A DNA stretch of 64,000 nucleotides, taken from assembly GCA_047459075.1 (NCBI GenBank), contig VSCH01000010.1, positions 17,097-81,096 of the forward strand, given 5' to 3'. Shown one piece after another: positions 9,908 to 20,046 of this stretch. Position 1 is the stretch's first letter; every line of letters starts with the position of its first letter. The translations under genes and the position numbers were made by a program. Source of the stretch: ZC4RG19 sp017577565. GTDB lineage: Bacteria > Actinomycetota > Acidimicrobiia > Acidimicrobiales > VFJN01. The notes below the pieces were generated by a model, which had not been told where the DNA came from, made no database searches, and saw only the letters and a list, made by a program, of their open reading frames with translations.

Positions 9908-12220
9908 TCACTCGTGGCGCTGCAGCTGCGCCACGGCCCGCTCGACGTCGGCACGGGACGGGCGGGGCGGCGGCGGCCCCGGCGCGATGGCCACGTGGTC
10001 GATCGTGCCGGTGAACGGGAACGGCGGCCGGTAGGCGTCGACGACCGGCAGGCCGGCGTCGCGGCCGACGAGCAGGCGGGCGCCGCCGATCTGCCACCGG
10101 AAGGGCAGGTCGGCGGGCAGCACGAGGCCGGCCACCTCCTCGCCGTCCACCTCGAGGCGGACCGGGCCACCGCCCGCGCCGGTGCGCTCGTAGGCGACGG
10201 CCAGCTCGTGCCGCCCCGGCGGCAGCGGGGCGGTGGCCCCGGCCACGTGGGCCTCGCCGAAGAGGCTGAAGGCGACGGCCGGCCGGCCCTCGACCACGTA
10301 GACCGCCCAGCCGTTGTTCCAGTCGCCCAGCGCGCAGACGACCCCCTCGGCGCCGCCCTCCGGCACCTCCAGCGCCGCGGTCAGGCGGAAGCCGCCGCCC
10401 ATCGGGGGCAGGAAGTCCTCGGCGACCCCGCCGCCACCGGGCCGGTAGACGCCCGGCGAGGGGGCCGGGTGCGGGCGCGGCTCCATCGCCACCGCCCGCC
10501 CGACCAGGCTGTCGTCGAGCGGCAGCACCTGGTTGCGCCCGGCCTCGTGCCACCAGAGCCGCTCGAGCTCGGCCACCTTCTCGGGGTGCCGGTCGGCGAG
10601 GTCGTGGGCCTCGGCGAAGTCGCTGTCGAGGTGGAAGAGGGCCCAGCGGTCGGTGGCGAAGTCGTGGCTGCCGGGGACCCGCTCGCGCTCGACGGTGATC
10701 TGGGGGCCGACGTGGTCGGTCGTCGCCTTCCAGCCGTCGTGGACGATGGCCCGGGACCCCACGACCTCGAAGTACTGCGTCGTGCGGGGGCTGGGGGCGT
10801 CGGGGTCGGCGAAGGTCGGGCGCAGGCTGGCGCCGTCCAGGGACAGCTGGTCGACGCCGTCGACGGTGGCGGGGGGCTCGACGCCGGCGACGTCGAGCAC
10901 CGTGGGCAGGACGTCGACCGCGTGGCAGAACTGGTCCCGCACGGCGCCCGCCTCGCCGGCCGGGATGCCGGCCGGCCAGTGGACGATCAGCGGGGTGCGG
11001 ACGCCGCCCAGCCACGAGTACCGCTTCCACAGCCGGAACGGGCAGTTGCCCGCCCAGGCCCAGCCCCAGGCGTAGTGGTTGTAGGCCCGGGGCCCGCCCA
11101 GCTCGTCGACCCGGGCGGCCAGGGCCTCGGGGTCGTCGAGCATGTCGTGGGTGAAGAGGTGCTCGTTCAGCGACCCGTGCGGCCCGCCCTCGCCGCTCGC
11201 GCCGTTGTCGCTCAGCAGCAGGACGAGCGTGTCGTCGAGCTGGCCGGTGGCCCGCAGGAAGTCGAGCAGCCGGCCGATCTGGGCGTCGGTGTGGGTGAGG
11301 AAGCCGGCGTAGACCTCCATCATCCGGGCGAACACGCGCCGCTGCCCGGCCGGCAGCTCGTCCCAGGCCGGCACCCACGGCGGCCGCTCGGTCGGCGTCG
11401 TGCCCTCCGGGACGACCCCGAGCTCGAGCTGGCGGGCGAAGGTGCGGTCCCGCCAGGCCTCCCAGCCGTCGTCGAAGCGGCCCCGGTAGGCGTCGATGTA
11501 CTCGGCCGGCGCCTGGTGGGGCGCGTGCATCGCCCCGGTGGCGAACCAGCACAGCCAGGGCTTGGTCGGCGTCGCCTCGTGCTGGTCCTGGATGAAGCGG
11601 ATCGCCCGGTCGACGAGGTCCTCGGTCAGGTGGTAGCCGTCCTCGGGCCCGGCCGGCGGCTCGACGAAGCCGTTGTCGCAGACGAGGTCGGGCACCCACT
11701 GGTTGGTGTCGCCGTTGAGGAACCCGTAGAAGCGCTCGAAGCCCTGGCCCAGCGGCCACTGCGTGAACGGGCCCGACGCGCTCTGCTCCCAGCGGGGCGC
11801 GAGGTGCCACTTCCCCACCGCGAAGGTGCTGTAGCCGGCGTCGCGCAGCAGGCGGGGCATCCCGGCGGCCGAGCGGGGGATGCGGCCGTCGTAGCCGGGG
11901 AAGCCGATCGGCACGTCGGCGACGAAGCCCATGCCCACCCGGTGCTGGTTGCGGCCGGTGAGCAGGCAGGCCCGGGTGGGCGAGCACAGCGCCGTGACGT
12001 GGAAGCGGCGGTAGCGGAGACCGCCGGCGGCCAGCGCGTCGATCGCCGGGGTGTCGACGTCGCCGCCGAAGCAGCCCAGCTGGGCGAAGCCCAGGTCGTC
12101 CAACACGATGACGAGGACGTTCGGGGCGTCCGGCCCGGGGCGCGGCACCGGGGTGAACGCGGGGCGCGACTCGGCGATCGTCGGGCCGATGACGGCTCGG
12201 GCGGCGGTGGCGGCGTCCAC
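9908..12220 (-). CDS. FGly-type sulfatase (arylsulfatase, AtsA/AtsD-like)
   Basis: 770 aa, similar in length to mycobacterial AtsD. Metal ligands begin at D41-D42 (IVLDDLGF). The maturation motif is C79-S-P-T-R83 followed by LTGR; this Cys is converted to formylglycine by a separate enzyme not in this window. Further catalytic motifs include GKWH (about 190) and THxD (LTHTDAQIGRL). The last 200 residues form a beta-rich, LamG-like domain (FRLTAALEVP ... VRLEVDGEEVAGLVL). No signal peptide is seen, so it is probably cytoplasmic. The chosen GTG at 12220 has AGGAG 8 nt upstream. Location inside the GlgE cluster is unusual. Confidence 0.88.
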   Translation of the reverse strand: MDAATAARAVIGPTIAESRPAFTPVPRPGPDAPNVLVIVLDDLGFAQLGCFGGDVDTPAIDALAAGGLRYRRFHVTALCSPTRACLLTGRNQHRVGMGFVADVPIGFPGYDGRIPRSAAGMPRLLRDAGYSTFAVGKWHLAPRWEQSASGPFTQWPLGQGFERFYGFLNGDTNQWVPDLVCDNGFVEPPAGPEDGYHLTEDLVDRAIRFIQDQHEATPTKPWLCWFATGAMHAPHQAPAEYIDAYRGRFDDGWEAWRDRTFARQLELGVVPEGTTPTERPPWVPAWDELPAGQRRVFARMMEVYAGFLTHTDAQIGRLLDFLRATGQLDDTLVLLLSDNGASGEGGPHGSLNEHLFTHDMLDDPEALAARVDELGGPRAYNHYAWGWAWAGNCPFRLWKRYSWLGGVRTPLIVHWPAGIPAGEAGAVRDQFCHAVDVLPTVLDVAGVEPPATVDGVDQLSLDGASLRPTFADPDAPSPRTTQYFEVVGSRAIVHDGWKATTDHVGPQITVERERVPGSHDFATDRWALFHLDSDFAEAHDLADRHPEKVAELERLWWHEAGRNQVLPLDDSLVGRAVAMEPRPHPAPSPGVYRPGGGGVAEDFLPPMGGGFRLTAALEVPEGGAEGVVCALGDWNNGWAVYVVEGRPAVAFSLFGEAHVAGATAPLPPGRHELAVAYERTGAGGGPVRLEVDGEEVAGLVLPADLPFRWQIGGARLLVGRDAGLPVVDAYRPPFPFTGTIDHVAIAPGPPPPRPSRADVERAVAQLQRHE

Positions 12221-12320
12221 GTGCTGTGCTCCTCCCTCCCCGCGCCCGGCCCCCCGCCGGGCGCGGCCCGACGGCACGCTACCCGGGTGCCACCCGCGGC
12301 GCCGCAGCCCGCCGGCCGGC

Positions 12321-14243
<1,923 letters not shown>

Positions 14244-14249
14244 GCCTAG

Positions 14250-14255
14250 AGGCTA
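14250..14255 (-). promoter_or_regulatory. -10 box for glgE (leaderless)
   Basis: TAGCCT, then six bases, then the GTG at 14243. It faces the glgP promoter, with the two -10 hexamers only 41 bases apart, so a regulator binding between them could control both directions. Confidence 0.4.
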
Positions 14256-14296
14256 CGCAGGGGCCGCGGCGTGGCGCGCCGGGGGGCCCGGGTGGC

Positions 14297-14302
14297 TACG
14301 GT
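14297..14302 (+). promoter_or_regulatory. -10 box for glgP (leaderless)
   Basis: TACGGT, nine bases before the ATG at 14312; no Shine-Dalgarno sequence intervenes. Confidence 0.4.
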
Positions 14303-14311
14303 GCGCGGACG

Positions 14312-16846
14312 ATGAAGGCCCTCCGCAGCTTCACCGTCCGCCCGACCCTGCCCCGCGAGCTCGCGGCGCTCGAGGAGGTCGCGTTCAACCTGCGCTGGTC
14401 GTGGGACGACCAGACCCGTGACCTGTTCCGGTGGGTCGACCCGGACCTGTGGGACGCGAGCGTCCACGACCCGGTGCGGCTGCTCGGCCTCGTGTCCCGC
14501 GAGCGCCTCGACGCCCTGGCCCGGGACGCCGGCTTCAAGCGCTTCCTCGACGAGGTCCACAGCGAGCTGACCCGCTACCTCGACGGCGACCGGTGGTTCC
14601 AGACCCGGGGCGAGAGCCCCCTGCGGATGGTCGCGTACTTCTCGCCGGAGTTCGGCATCGCGGAGGCCGTCCCCCAGTACTCGGGCGGGCTGGGGGTGCT
14701 GGCCGGCGACCACCTGAAGTCCTGCAGCGACCTCGGCGTGCCGCTCGTCGGCGTCGGCCTGCTCTACCGCAACGGCTACTTCCGCCAGAGCCTGGACGCC
14801 GACGGCTGGCAGCAGGAGCGCTACCCGCTGCTCGACCCCCACGTCATGGCCCTCACCCTGTGCGACGGCGCCCGGGTCGAGGTCGACCTGGCCGGCGTGC
14901 CGCTGCAGGCCCAGGTGTGGAAGGCGTGCGTCGGCCGGGTGGCGCTGTACCTGCTCGACGCCGACATCGAGGACAACCCGGACGAGGTCCGGCAGGTGAC
15001 CGACCGCCTCTACGGCGGCGACGTCGAGCACCGGCTGCGCCAGGAGATCCTGCTCGGCATCGGCGGCGTCCGGGCCCTGCAGGCGGTGGGCGTCGACGCC
15101 CAGGTGTTCCACACCAACGAGGGCCACGCCGGCTTCCTCGGGCTGGAGCGCATCCGCCAGCTCGTCGTCGACCACGGCCTCAGCTACCCCGAGGCCATCG
15201 AGGCCGTGCGGGCGGGGTGCATCTTCACCACCCACACGCCGGTGCCGGCCGGCATCGACCGGTTCCCGCTCGAGCTGATGCACAAGTACTTCAGCTCGTG
15301 GGCCGAGGAGGTCGGGGTGACCATGGACGAGCTGATCGCCCTCGGCCACCGCCCGACCGACCCGCCGGACGAGCCGTTCAACATGGCGGTCATGGGCCTG
15401 CGGCTGGCCGGGCGCAGCAACGGCGTCGCCCAGCTCCACGGCGCCGTCAGCCGCGAGATGTTCGGCGACCTCTGGCCCGACCTCGAGCGGGACGAGGCGC
15501 CGATCGGCTCGATCACCAACGGCGTGCACGCCCACACCTGGGTGTCGCCGGAGATGGCCGACCTGCTGTCGCGCTACGTGCTGCCCGACTGGGACGAGGC
15601 CGGCCCCGACATGTGGCAGCGCATCCACGAGGCGCCCGACGACGAGCTGTGGCGCGCCCGCGAGCAGGCCCGGGAGCGCATGGTCTCCTTCGTCCGGCGC
15701 CGGCTGAAGGAGTCGGCGGTCGCCCGGGGCCTGACCGGCTCCGACGTCGACTGGATCGACGAGGTCCTCGACCCCCGGGTGCTGACGATCGGCTTCGCCC
15801 GTCGCTTCGCCACCTACAAGCGGGCCACCCTGCTGCTCTCCCAGCCCGACCGGCTGCGCGCCCTGCTCCTGTCGCCGGACCGCCCCGTCCAGCTGGTCTT
15901 CGCCGGCAAGGCGCACCCGGCCGACGAGCAGGGCAAGGAGATGATCCGCCAGATCGTGTCCTTCGCCTCCGACCCGGCGATCCGCCACCGGTTCGTGTTC
16001 GTCGACGACTACGACATCGCCGTGGCCCGGGCGCTCTACCAGGGCTCGGACGTGTGGCTGAACAACCCCCGCCGGCCCCAGGAGGCCTGCGGCACCTCGG
16101 GCATGAAGGCCGCGCTGAACGGCGGGCTCAACCTGTCGATCCTCGACGGCTGGTGGCACGAGATGTTCGACGGCGAGAACGGCTGGGCCATCAGCTCCGC
16201 CGAGGGCATCGAGGACCTGGCCCGGCGCGACGCGCACGAGGCCGGCGCGCTGTTCGACCTGCTCGAGCGGCAGGTCGTCCCGCTGTTCTACGAGCGCTAC
16301 GGCGGCCCGGTCCCCCGCCGGTGGCTGAAGAAGGTCCGCAAGTCGCTGGCGTCGCTCGGCCCCAAGGTGACGGCGTCGCGCATGGTGCGGGACTACGTCA
16401 CCGAGCTGTACGAGCCGACCGCCGCCCGGGCCGACGCGCTGTGGGCCGACGGCATGGCCCGGGCCAAGGCGCTCGCCGCCTGGAAGGAGCGGGTGCGCGA
16501 GGAGTGGCACGGCGTCCACATCGACCGGGTCGACGGCGACCCGACGGTGGCCGACCTGGGCGGCACCCGGCGGGTCGAGGCCGTCGTGTCGCTCGGGGCG
16601 CTGTCGGCCGACGACGTCGACGTCCAGCTCATCCACGGCCCGGTCGGGCAGAGCGACGAGCTGACCTCGCGCGAGGTGGTGTCGATGTCGGTCGCCGGGC
16701 CGGCCGAGGACGGCCACGTCCGCTACGCCGGCGAGTTCGAGACCCGGCACGCCGGCCGCTACGGGTTCACGGTCCGGGTCGTGCCCCGGCACCCCGACCT
16801 CGCCAGCTCGGCCGAGATGGGCCTGGCCGCCTGGGCCGACCGCTAG
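14312..16846 (+). CDS. glgP: Alpha-glucan phosphorylase
   Basis: 844 aa. It releases glucose-1-phosphate from the ends of alpha-glucan. The N-terminal 1-110 region is the DUF3417-like extension of the short, GlgP/MalP-type actinobacterial enzymes (FNLRWSWDDQTRDLF). The glycosyltransferase-35 core contains YFSPEFGIAE, GGLGVLAGDH and the PLP-binding lysine K599 in GTSGMKAALNGG. The C-terminal 100 residues form a beta-domain (VEAVVSLGALSADDVDVQLIHG), as in mycobacterial GlgP. ATG at 14312. Transcribed away from glgE, it provides the catabolic branch of the same glucan pool. Confidence 0.95.
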   Translation: MKALRSFTVRPTLPRELAALEEVAFNLRWSWDDQTRDLFRWVDPDLWDASVHDPVRLLGLVSRERLDALARDAGFKRFLDEVHSELTRYLDGDRWFQTRGESPLRMVAYFSPEFGIAEAVPQYSGGLGVLAGDHLKSCSDLGVPLVGVGLLYRNGYFRQSLDADGWQQERYPLLDPHVMALTLCDGARVEVDLAGVPLQAQVWKACVGRVALYLLDADIEDNPDEVRQVTDRLYGGDVEHRLRQEILLGIGGVRALQAVGVDAQVFHTNEGHAGFLGLERIRQLVVDHGLSYPEAIEAVRAGCIFTTHTPVPAGIDRFPLELMHKYFSSWAEEVGVTMDELIALGHRPTDPPDEPFNMAVMGLRLAGRSNGVAQLHGAVSREMFGDLWPDLERDEAPIGSITNGVHAHTWVSPEMADLLSRYVLPDWDEAGPDMWQRIHEAPDDELWRAREQARERMVSFVRRRLKESAVARGLTGSDVDWIDEVLDPRVLTIGFARRFATYKRATLLLSQPDRLRALLLSPDRPVQLVFAGKAHPADEQGKEMIRQIVSFASDPAIRHRFVFVDDYDIAVARALYQGSDVWLNNPRRPQEACGTSGMKAALNGGLNLSILDGWWHEMFDGENGWAISSAEGIEDLARRDAHEAGALFDLLERQVVPLFYERYGGPVPRRWLKKVRKSLASLGPKVTASRMVRDYVTELYEPTAARADALWADGMARAKALAAWKERVREEWHGVHIDRVDGDPTVADLGGTRRVEAVVSLGALSADDVDVQLIHGPVGQSDELTSREVVSMSVAGPAEDGHVRYAGEFETRHAGRYGFTVRVVPRHPDLASSAEMGLAAWADR

Positions 16847-17761
16847 CCGCCCGCCTCGCCGCCGGGCGGCGCCCACGCCCCCGGCCGCCCGGGGGCGGGC
16901 GGCGGTGGCGGCGCGGGCCGCGTGGCGGCCGCGGGGCGGGCGGCCGCCACCCGTCCGCCGGCGGCGGCGCCAGGACGAGGTGCTGGACGTTGCCGATGGC
17001 CGCGTCCTGGCGGGCGGTGAGCCGCCAGACCATGACCATCGCCGCGATCGCCGCCACCACGAACAGGAGCGCGGCCAGCGCCGCCCACCGGTCGGCGCCC
17101 GCGGCCTCGGACAGGACGCGCCGGACGTCGCGCGGCCCCGCCCGCCACAGGTCCGGGTGGAGGATCCACGCCACCCGGTCGACGACGGTCGCCAGCCCGA
17201 ACGGCACGGCCCACCAGACGACGAGCCCGGTGCCGGCGCCCGGCCGGTGCTGGGGACCGACCGGGACGTAGGGCTCGACCGCCCGGTTCGCCCCGGCGAT
17301 CTGGGCAGCGGGGATGACGAGGTTGGCGACGGGGATGAACCAGCCGCCGATCGCCCAGCCGGGGCCGAGCCCGTCCGCGCCGCGGGCCAGCGCCCGGGCG
17401 TTGAGCGCGTGCAGGTGCTGCCAGGCGACAACACGATCGCCGTCGCCGCGCCCCCGATCGCCCAGCCCGTGGAGGCCAGGTTCACGAGCCCGTCCGCGTC
17501 CTCGAGCCGCCGCACCGCCGAGAACCCGGCGCTGCCGTCCCGCACGTCGTCGAGGACCGTGGCACGGTTGAGGCGCGCCGCGGCCAGGGCCAGCGACAGC
17601 AGCGCCATGAGCGAGAGCGTCACCAGCGCGCCGGTGGCCACGCCCCGGGCCGACCGCTCGGGCGGCAGGGGGTGGATCGGCGACGCCCACCGGCCGTGCG
17701 AGAACGGCCCGGCGGGCGGCGGCTCCGGCAGGCGCGCGGGGTCCCCGAAGGTGTTGGTCAT
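16843..17761 (-). pseudogene. DUF4328 membrane protein, frameshifted
   Basis: The N-terminus (MTNTFGDPARLPEPPPAGPF, then a first helix) reads in one frame to AIGGAATAIVL near 17430. The conserved continuation (AWQHLHALNARAL, GWAIGGWFIPVANLVIP, QIAGANRAVEPY, VVWWAVPFGLATVV) is in another frame. Adding one T near 17428 restores VLFAWQH, the usual DUF4328 sequence, so a single missing base explains it. A second frame change near 16920-16975 would give a natural Pro-rich tail ending at 16843 instead of an Arg-rich tail running into glgP to 16767. DUF4328 proteins are actinobacterial membrane proteins of unknown function. Sequencing error in this very GC-rich stretch is as likely as true decay. 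Confidence 0.7.
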
Positions 17762-17791
17762 GTCGCCCCCCTCCCGCGAGATCGGCGTGCC

Positions 17792-18571
17792 CTACCGCCC
17801 CACGAACCGGGCCTTGCCCGGGCCGTGCTCGCGGAAGCTGGCGATGCCGATGCGAGCGTCCTCGGTCTCGAACACCTGGGCGAACAGCCGCTGCTCGAGG
17901 GCGAGCCCGTCGGCCAGGCTCCCCTGCAGGCCCTCGTCGATCGCCCGCTTGGCCAGCCCCTGCGCCACCACCGCGCCCGAGGCCAGCTCGGCCGCCAGGG
18001 CCAGCGCCCGGTCGTGCAGCTGCTCGGGTGGGACGACCTCGTCGACGAGGCCCATGGCCAGGGCCTCGGCGGCGTCGACCTGCCGGCCGGTGAGGATCAG
18101 CTGCTTGGCCTTGGCGGGCCCGACGAGCCGGGCCAGGCGCTGGGTGCCCCCGCCGCCGGGGATGATGCCGAGCAGGATCTCGGGGAGGCCGAAGCGGGCC
18201 CGCTCGGAGGCGATGCGCAGGTCGCAGGCCAGGGCCAGCTCGCAGCCGCCACCCAGGGCGTAGCCGGAGACGGCGGCGATGACGCAGCGGGGGATGGCGG
18301 CCACGGCGTCGAGCGCCCGCAGGAAGGCGGCGCCCACCGCCCGGCCCTCCTCCGGCCCGTCGAACTCGCCGATGTCGGCGCCGGCGGCGAAGATCCGGTC
18401 GCCGCCGGTCACGACGACCGCGCCCGGCGGGTCGTCGGTCAGGCGCCGGGCCACCGCCTCGAGCTGGCCCAGCAGGGCCGTCGACAGGGCGTTGACCTTG
18501 GGGTTGTCGAGGCGGACGACCGCGACGCCGTCGTCCCGCCGCTCCAGGTGCACGAGGGTTGCGTCGGCCAT
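17792..18571 (-). CDS. Enoyl-CoA hydratase/isomerase family protein
   Basis: 259 aa crotonase-fold protein. The oxyanion-hole motifs are AAGADIGEF and SGYALGGGCELAL. The two catalytic glutamates of true hydratases are both present: E111 (GGCELAL) and E131 (GLPEILLGIIPGGGGTQRL). It should hydrate 2-enoyl-CoA in beta-oxidation. The ATG at 18571 was chosen because TAGGGT lies 7 nt upstream; a longer frame to 18625 adds only low-quality Gly/Arg-rich sequence. MeaB is upstream on the same strand, which would link acyl-CoA breakdown with the methylmalonyl-CoA route. Confidence 0.93.
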   Translation of the reverse strand: MADATLVHLERRDDGVAVVRLDNPKVNALSTALLGQLEAVARRLTDDPPGAVVVTGGDRIFAAGADIGEFDGPEEGRAVGAAFLRALDAVAAIPRCVIAAVSGYALGGGCELALACDLRIASERARFGLPEILLGIIPGGGGTQRLARLVGPAKAKQLILTGRQVDAAEALAMGLVDEVVPPEQLHDRALALAAELASGAVVAQGLAKRAIDEGLQGSLADGLALEQRLFAQVFETEDARIGIASFREHGPGKARFVGR

Positions 18572-18578
18572 CGCCGGG

Positions 18579-18584
18579 ACCCTA
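18579..18584 (-). promoter_or_regulatory. -10 box for enoyl-CoA hydratase gene (decides start)
   Basis: TAGGGT, seven bases before the ATG at 18571. It implies that this gene is transcribed separately from meaB. Confidence 0.4.
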
Positions 18585-18609
18585 GTTGGGCCCGGTCCAC
18601 CACCCCGCC

Positions 18610-18655
18610 TTCCGGCGTCCCTCACGTCGTGTCGTGCACCTGACGGACGCCGGAA
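18610..18655. repeat. 11-bp perfect inverted repeat with 24-nt spacer between meaB and enoyl-CoA hydratase
   Basis: The left arm 18610-18620 (TTCCGGCGTCC) is exactly complementary to the right arm 18645-18655. The spacer has further partial self-complementarity (CACG/CGTG). As RNA it would form a long hairpin at the 3' end of the meaB transcript. No T tract follows, so it may be a processing or Rho-associated end, or a dispersed repeat element. Confidence 0.6.
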
Positions 18656-18686
18656 CCCGGGGGGTTGGGGGCGGGCGCCCGTGGGG

Positions 18687-19643
18687 TCAGGGCCGGCGGT
18701 CCTCGGCCAGCAGCTCGTCGGCGGCGGTCCAGGGGTCGAGGTCGCCCTCGGCGACGGCGGCGACCAGCTCGGCCGCCCGGGCGCCGGCGCTGACGGCCCG
18801 GGCCCGCTCGAGCATCCGGGCCGTCACGAGGCGGGTCACCTCCTCGGCCGCCCGGCGCCGGCGCCGCTCGACCAGCTCGCTGGTCGCCTCCAGGTGCGCC
18901 CGGTGGTCGAGCACCGCCTGCCACACCTCCTCCACCCCCTCGCCGGTGGTGGCCGTGGCGCAGAGCACCGGCGGCTGCCAGCCGCTGCGGGGCTGGGCCA
19001 TCGCCAGCATCCGCCGCAGGTCGCGGGCGGTCTCGTCGGCGCCGGGGCGGTCGGCCTTGTTGACCACGAACACGTCGGCGACCTCCATGAGCCCGGCCTT
19101 GTTGGCCTGCACGGCGTCGCCCCAGCCGGGGTTGACCACGACCATCGTCGTGTCGGCGTGCCCGGCCACCTCGACCTCGACCTGGCCGACGCCCACGGTC
19201 TCGAGCAGCACCCAGGGGAACCCGGCGACGGTGAGCACCCGGACGGCCTCGGGCGCCGACACGGCCAGCCCGCCGAGGTGGCCCCGGGTCGCCATCGACC
19301 GGATGAACACGCCCTCGTCCAGCGCGTGCTCGCCCATGCGCACACGGTCGCCGAGGATGGCCCCGCCGCTGAAGGGGGACGACGGGTCGATGGCCAGCAC
19401 CGCCACCCGGTCGCCCCGCCGACGCACGACGCCCACCAGCGCGCTGGTCAGCGTCGACTTGCCGGCCCCGGGGGCGCCGGTGATGCCGACCGTGTAGGCG
19501 TCCCGCCCGAGGCCGTGGCCGGCCCGGCCGACGGCGCGGGCATCCTCGCCGCCCCGCTCGACCATCGACAGCAGCCGGGCCAGCGCGGCACGGTCACCGG
19601 CGCGGGCGGCGTCGAGCAGCTCGGCGGGGCGGGGGCGCGGCAC
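18687..19643 (-). CDS. meaB: Methylmalonyl-CoA mutase-associated GTPase MeaB (ArgK family)
   Basis: 318 aa G3E GTPase that loads and protects the adenosylcobalamin of methylmalonyl-CoA mutase. Walker A is GAPGAGKST (56-64). Also visible are the Mg-binding AIDPSSPFSGGAILGDRVRM, the switch region ETVGVGQVEVEVAGHADT and the guanine motif NKAD. The GTG at 19643 was chosen because TACCGT lies 7 nt upstream; the open frame continues far upstream only as a shadow. The mutase subunits themselves are not in the window. NfuA-like gene 27 bases upstream. Confidence 0.95.
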   Translation of the reverse strand: MPRPRPAELLDAARAGDRAALARLLSMVERGGEDARAVGRAGHGLGRDAYTVGITGAPGAGKSTLTSALVGVVRRRGDRVAVLAIDPSSPFSGGAILGDRVRMGEHALDEGVFIRSMATRGHLGGLAVSAPEAVRVLTVAGFPWVLLETVGVGQVEVEVAGHADTTMVVVNPGWGDAVQANKAGLMEVADVFVVNKADRPGADETARDLRRMLAMAQPRSGWQPPVLCATATTGEGVEEVWQAVLDHRAHLEATSELVERRRRRAAEEVTRLVTARMLERARAVSAGARAAELVAAVAEGDLDPWTAADELLAEDRRP

Positions 19644-19650
19644 GCGTCGG

Positions 19651-19656
19651 ACGGTA
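19651..19656 (-). promoter_or_regulatory. -10 box for meaB (leaderless)
   Basis: TACCGT followed by seven bases and the GTG at 19643. Confidence 0.4.
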
Positions 19657-19669
19657 CCGCCGCGGGCGG

Positions 19670-19930
19670 TCAGAGGCTGACCGAGGACTCGGCGGGGGTG
19701 CTGACGTCGACGACCTCGGTCACGCCCGGCACGCGGTCCTTGAGGATGCGCTCGACGCCGGCTTTGAGGGTGACCGTCGACGCCGGGCAGGCGACGCAGG
19801 CGCCCACGAGCTCGACGGTGACGACGCCGGTCTCCTCGTCGACGCCGCGCAGGAAGATGTCGCCCGCGTCCGCCTGGATGGCGGGGCGGATCAGCTCGAT
19901 GACCTCGCGCACCTTCTCGGTCTCGACCAC
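19670..19930 (-). CDS. NifU/NfuA-type iron-sulfur scaffold protein
   Basis: 86 aa, consisting only of the NifU C-terminal domain. The cluster-binding CxxC is C45-V-A-C48 in VGACVACPASTVTLKAGVE. Proteins of this type carry Fe-S clusters to apo-proteins. The GTG start at 19930 has GAGGAG 5 nt upstream, so unlike most neighbours it has a proper ribosome binding site. It lacks the N-terminal A-type domain of enterobacterial NfuA, as is usual in Actinobacteria. Confidence 0.92.
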   Translation of the reverse strand: MVETEKVREVIELIRPAIQADAGDIFLRGVDEETGVVTVELVGACVACPASTVTLKAGVERILKDRVPGVTEVVDVSTPAESSVSL

Positions 19931-20033
19931 CTGGTCTCCTCGTGTCGCGGCAGCGCCGACCGATGCTGTCAGAGCCCGCCGCCGAGGAGCAACACCCGCC
20001 GGGGCCGGCGTGTTCCCGTCCGGCGCTCGGACC

Positions 20034-20039
20034 TAGCAT
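20034..20039 (+). promoter_or_regulatory. -10 box for the 20047 membrane protein (decides start)
   Basis: TAGCAT, seven bases before the GTG at 20047. This favours that start over an upstream ATG at 19942, which would add a 35-residue unconserved tail. Confidence 0.45.
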
Positions 20040-20046
20040 CGCCCCG

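Noticed and set aside
16877..16896. Strong 8-bp hairpin (GCCCCCGG/CCGGGGGC) 30 bases after glgP as intrinsic terminator
   Set aside because: No T tract, and it lies in the coding end of the convergent DUF4328 gene. It may still slow polymerase, but I cannot support a terminator call.
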